NCBI GenBank assembly: GCA_003531345.1
Contig: DQGZ01000136.1
Coordinates: forward strand, 1-9,586
From: Alphaproteobacteria bacterium
Lineage (GTDB): Bacteria > Pseudomonadota > Alphaproteobacteria > Rickettsiales > UBA8987
Reading direction: 5' to 3'
DNA: 9,586 bases
Part shown: positions 6,637 to 9,586 of the stretch, piece after piece
How positions within the stretch are numbered: the first letter of the stretch is position 1
How the letters are laid out: every line of letters starts with the position of its first letter
Position numbers and translations under genes: made by a program
The notes under the pieces: generated by a model
Told to the model about the DNA's origin: nothing
What the model saw: the letters and a program-made list of their open reading frames with translations, nothing else
The model's database searches: none

Positions 6637-6651
6637 TGATAATCATTATTG
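6637..6651. promoter_or_regulatory. Fur-type operator 2
   Basis: TGATAATCATTATTG matches the 7-1-7 consensus at 13 of 15 positions. It starts 32 bases after operator 1, about three helical turns, so two regulator dimers could sit on the same face. It falls just downstream of the predicted transcription start. Confidence 0.7.
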
Positions 6652-6659
6652 GTATAGAA

Positions 6660-7910
6660 ATGCAAAAAAAACTTAAAAAATCTTATATTAAAACTATTGG
6701 CTTAGCAGCAACTGTAGCTATTTCTGCTATTGCTGCCACAGCATTGGCAAATGACACTGAAATAAAATTCAAGCAAACAAACTTTACTGGCAATGCTAAA
6801 AAATTTGATGCACAATATACTGGTAAGGAATTTATCAACGCTTGGGGTATTGCTATTCGCCCTGCGGGTAGCGGTGGCCATTTCTGGGTAACGGCGAAAG
6901 ATAAAAGCTATCAATATGTTGGTGATGTTCAGAACTCCCCTGATAAAAAATTACAAAAGCTAACAACTGATAGATTAGCAAAAATTGACCTTCCAGTTGG
7001 TGGCGATGAGGCATTTGCAACTGGCGTAACCTTTAGTGGCAGTAAAGAAAATTTTGTAATAACTCAAAAAGTTGAAGGTGCTGAAGATATAAAAGCACCT
7101 GCAAAATTTATATTTGCAAGTGATGGCGGTGTAATTTCAGCTTGGACAGAGCGCAAAAAAGAAGATGGCTCTTTTGATTGGCCAATGGAAGCTAAGGAAG
7201 TTATAAATGGGCAAAAAGACGGAAGTTCCTTCTTTGGTATAACCACAAGTTCTAATTATGATAAGCTATACGCAGCAGATTTTGGCGCTGAACCAAAGAT
7301 AATAGTTTATAATGGCAAGTTTGAAAAAGCAGATATTAAATTTGACCAACCCTTTGACGATAATAAAAACGGCAAGGTTGATGCTGGTGAATATGCGCCT
7401 TTCAATATTCAATCTTTCAAAACACCTGAAGGTTTAAATAGTATTTTTGTGGCTTACGCAAAAACTCAAGCCTGCCCTGCGGAAGAAGTAAAAGCTGGCA
7501 GCTGTAAAAAAGGTGAGCTTTTTGTTGGTGAGGAAGATACTTCTAAGGTTGGTTATGGGCGTGTGGCTGAATTTAATGAGAATGGCAAATTAGTAAAAAT
7601 TTTGAATGATGGCGGCAAATTGTCAGCGCCATGGGGTCTAGCCTTTGCACCAGCAAATTGGGGAAAATTTTCAAATGCCTTGTTAGTTGCAAATTTCGGT
7701 GATGGTAAAATTTTAGCTTATGATTATAAAACCACTAAGTTTATTGACTATTTAAGAGATGAAAAAGGTGAAGAAATAATTATAGATAAAGTTTGGGGTT
7801 TATTATTCGGCAACGGCGAAAGTTTAGGTGATAAAGATACACTTTATTTCGCAGCAGGCCCTGAAGATGAGACCGAAGGTTTATTTGGATCACTTAGAAC
7901 AGCCAAGTAA
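6660..7910 (+). CDS. Exported beta-propeller-like protein, TIGR03118 family
   Basis: The 416-residue protein starts with a Sec signal peptide (KK-rich n-region, hydrophobic core about 12-26, ending ATALA before N31), so it is probably periplasmic or secreted. The mature part follows the TIGR03118 family pattern: NAWGIAIRP (60-68), GVTFSG (122-127), KFIFASDGGVISAW (149-162), YAADFGAEPKIIVY (204-217), APFNIQ (246-251), SAPWGLAFAPANWGKFSNALLV (322-343) and DTLYFAAGPEDETEGLFGS (393-411). Repeated blade-like strands suggest a beta-propeller; the function of the family is unknown. Oddities are an EF-hand-like loop, DDNKNGKVDAGE (233-244), and a short insert with two cysteines (C272, C282). ATG 6660 is preferred to GTG 6636, which lies at the edge of an operator. 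Fur boxes indicate iron-dependent expression. It converges on truA with a 19-base gap. Confidence 0.85.
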   Translation: MQKKLKKSYIKTIGLAATVAISAIAATALANDTEIKFKQTNFTGNAKKFDAQYTGKEFINAWGIAIRPAGSGGHFWVTAKDKSYQYVGDVQNSPDKKLQKLTTDRLAKIDLPVGGDEAFATGVTFSGSKENFVITQKVEGAEDIKAPAKFIFASDGGVISAWTERKKEDGSFDWPMEAKEVINGQKDGSSFFGITTSSNYDKLYAADFGAEPKIIVYNGKFEKADIKFDQPFDDNKNGKVDAGEYAPFNIQSFKTPEGLNSIFVAYAKTQACPAEEVKAGSCKKGELFVGEEDTSKVGYGRVAEFNENGKLVKILNDGGKLSAPWGLAFAPANWGKFSNALLVANFGDGKILAYDYKTTKFIDYLRDEKGEEIIIDKVWGLLFGNGESLGDKDTLYFAAGPEDETEGLFGSLRTAK

Positions 7911-7929
7911 GTTCAAAGCAATAATATTT

Positions 7930-8664
7930 TTAATACTCAACGCCTGTAAAATAAAGCCCGCAGGCTGGAGCAGTTATTTTTGCTTTTCTTCTGTCTTTCG
8001 CTTCCAGAATTTCCTTTAATTCATCAGGGTTTATTTTGCCAAGCCCAGCGTCAACCAGTGTTCCAGTGATGTTCCGTACCATATGGTGTAAATAAGAGCG
8101 AGCAGAGAAATTGAGAATTACATACTCCCCCGCTCTTCTGACCTGTATCTCATTCATTGTTCTAATGGGAGATTTGCTCTGGCACTCGCTTGACCTGAAA
8201 CTGCTGAAATCATGGGTGCCAATTAAATGGTCAGCGGCTTTCTGCATAGCTAATACGTCGATTTTTTTTGCTATATGCCATACACGGTTTTTTTCTAATA
8301 CTGAACGGATAGGGCGGTTAAGAATAACATATTTATAAAAGCGCTGTTTGCTTGAAAATCTGGCATCAAAATCATCGGCAACAATTTCAGCAGCAACAAT
8401 AACCAATGGCTTTTCTTTTAACCTGTGGTTAAGGGCATTTTGTAACTCATAGGCGGGCAGTTCTTTCTCCAAGTTGAAACTTACAACCTGCCCAAGCCCA
8501 TGAACCCCGCTATCAGTGCGGCCGCTGATGGATATTGGGGGTGTTTCTCTGGTCAAGTCTTTTATTGCCTCAAGCAGTAAGCCTTCAGTGGTTATTCTAC
8601 CTGGTTGTTTCTGGAAACCACTTAAACCCGTTCCGTCATATTCCAATGTAAGCTTATATTTCAT
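7930..8664 (-). CDS. truA: tRNA pseudouridine(38-40) synthase TruA
   Basis: TruA converts uridines 38-40 of the tRNA anticodon arm to pseudouridine, which steadies decoding. The 244-residue length fits the family. It opens with YKLTLEYDGTGLSGFQKQ. The catalytic aspartate is D51 in GRTDSGVHG. The segments DFDARFSSKQRFYKYVI, GTHDFSSFR and SYLHHMVRNITGTLV are the conserved RNA-binding and dimer regions. ATG 8664 gives the canonical N terminus; the ribosome site is weak. It lies 33 bases after the YbdK-like gene on the same strand, so the two are probably one transcription unit. Confidence 0.97.
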   Translation of the reverse strand: MKYKLTLEYDGTGLSGFQKQPGRITTEGLLLEAIKDLTRETPPISISGRTDSGVHGLGQVVSFNLEKELPAYELQNALNHRLKEKPLVIVAAEIVADDFDARFSSKQRFYKYVILNRPIRSVLEKNRVWHIAKKIDVLAMQKAADHLIGTHDFSSFRSSECQSKSPIRTMNEIQVRRAGEYVILNFSARSYLHHMVRNITGTLVDAGLGKINPDELKEILEAKDRRKAKITAPACGLYFTGVEY

Positions 8665-8697
8665 TTGCTATGGTGAAAGAATTTTTAGGTACAGATT

Positions 8698-9586
8698 TTA
8701 GTTAAAAATTGGTTTTAAGTTTTCAAATTCTGCAATATTAGATTTTACCACTTCTTTCAGTGAGGAGGTTTTTTCATACACCTTTCTTTGTCTGTCAGCG
8801 CTGTTTCCTTTTTCAATTACTTCCCTTAACTGATCAACATAGCCATTATAGTGTAGTTTTTTTGAATATGGTTCTAACTTGTTTAACCAGTCTAATATAT
8901 CTGTTTTTATCGATTTTGTTTCTCCTGATGAGGTAGTTACAATTTCGGCATTTAATCCATGCCTCATTGCACGCCATTTATTTTCTCTTAAAATCCAAGG
9001 CGCAGGCTGGCTTACTGAATGTAACCAGTCAGAATTATCATTAAACCAATGAGCAAGTAAATGTATAAAAGAAACGATGCCCAATGTTTCAGAAAGGGTT
9101 GCAACACCATCACAAGAGCGAATTTCAAGCGTTCCATATTTAGGGCTGGGGCGAATATCCCACCACAGATCATTCATTATTTTTATGGAGCCACAAGCCT
9201 TTAATGTTCTGTATAGGTTTTCAAATTCATTCCAGCTATTAAATCTATAAGGTAAACCTGCCGTTGGTAAGGCTTCATAAGTAGTGGGTCTGCATGATGC
9301 CAGACCAGTGTCATCACCCTGCCAGAACGGAGAGCTTGCAGAAAGCGCCAACAAATGAGGAATAAAACGCAAAAAGAAATTTATAAAATTTATACACTCT
9401 TCACCATTTTTCATGCCAATGTGAACATGCAGCCCATAGACGTTAGTTCTTCTAGATAACCATTGATTCCTATCAATTAATTCATCATATCGTTCTGATG
9501 GGTAAGTTACGGTTTCTTTATAGGAAAAAAACGGATGGCACGCTGTAGTAGAAAGTTTTATATTTTCTTTTTCTGTAAGTAATTTT
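8698..9586 (-). CDS. ybdK: YbdK-type glutamate-cysteine ligase (GCS2 family), 5' end missing
   Basis: This is a carboxylate-amine ligase of the GCS2 family. E. coli YbdK, the model member, has weak gamma-glutamylcysteine synthetase activity, but the true substrate in most organisms is uncertain. The reading continues through the window edge, so the first roughly 80 residues are outside. An ATG at 9414 lies in mid-protein and is not the start. Of 295 visible residues, the upstream part reads ACHPFFSYKETVTYPSERY and RRTNVYGLHVHIG, with the HVH motif at visible 53-55. It continues with ALSASSPFWQGDDTGLASCR, LWWDIRPSPKYGTLEIRSCDG and ENKWRAMRHGLNAEIV, all matching the YbdK pattern. It is probably cytoplasmic and upstream partner of truA. 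No break is seen in the visible part. Confidence 0.9.
   Translation of the reverse strand, partial: KLLTEKENIKLSTTACHPFFSYKETVTYPSERYDELIDRNQWLSRRTNVYGLHVHIGMKNGEECINFINFFLRFIPHLLALSASSPFWQGDDTGLASCRPTTYEALPTAGLPYRFNSWNEFENLYRTLKACGSIKIMNDLWWDIRPSPKYGTLEIRSCDGVATLSETLGIVSFIHLLAHWFNDNSDWLHSVSQPAPWILRENKWRAMRHGLNAEIVTTSSGETKSIKTDILDWLNKLEPYSKKLHYNGYVDQLREVIEKGNSADRQRKVYEKTSSLKEVVKSNIAEFENLKPIFN

Noticed and set aside
6636..6659. GTG 6636 as start of the exported protein
   Set aside because: It coincides with the second Fur-type operator and is almost at the predicted transcription start. ATG 6660 gives a clean signal peptide.
8698..9414. A complete 238-residue protein starting at ATG 9414
   Set aside because: The frame stays open to the window edge and the upstream translation (RRTNVYGLHVHIG) is conserved YbdK sequence, so this methionine is internal.

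Overview
The window looks like chromosomal sequence from an AT-rich alphaproteobacterium. The GroEL sequence is alphaproteobacterial in style. The groESL promoter fits the alphaproteobacterial RpoH pattern (CTTG, 17 bases, TCTATAT). One gap carries a palindrome with CGTCATTGCGAG / CTCGCAATGACG ends, of a type common in Rickettsiales and some other bacteria. No species is claimed. No tRNA, rRNA, CRISPR array, transposase or phage gene is visible.

Layout. (1) 1-5123, forward: rpoN (sigma-54), gpsA (glycerol-3-phosphate dehydrogenase), a 428-base repeat-rich gap, then groES and groEL behind a heat-shock-like promoter, closed by a strong hairpin terminator that can work in both directions. The rpoN-gpsA, groES-groEL and groEL-terminator junctions each hold a small imperfect inverted repeat built from related TAGG/CTAA-type units. 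(2) 5131-6516, reverse: an unnamed protein of about 461 residues with the residue pattern of a glutamine-synthetase-fold carboxylate-amine ligase. (3) 6517-6659: a compact divergent control region with a perfect 7-1-7 Fur-type operator, a second near-perfect copy, and a palindromic TTGCAA that can serve as the -35 box in both directions. (4) 6660-7910, forward: an exported beta-propeller-like protein of the TIGR03118 family, with an EF-hand-like loop. (5) 7930-9586, reverse: truA (tRNA pseudouridine synthase) and, upstream of it, a YbdK-type glutamate-cysteine ligase cut by the window edge.

Most genes are housekeeping. The part most worth following is the divergent pair at 5131-7910: an uncharacterised ligase-fold enzyme and an exported uncharacterised beta-propeller share a control region that reads as iron (Fur) regulated. 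Neither family has an established role in iron physiology as far as I know. A joint role is an inference from the shared region, not something shown by the sequence alone.
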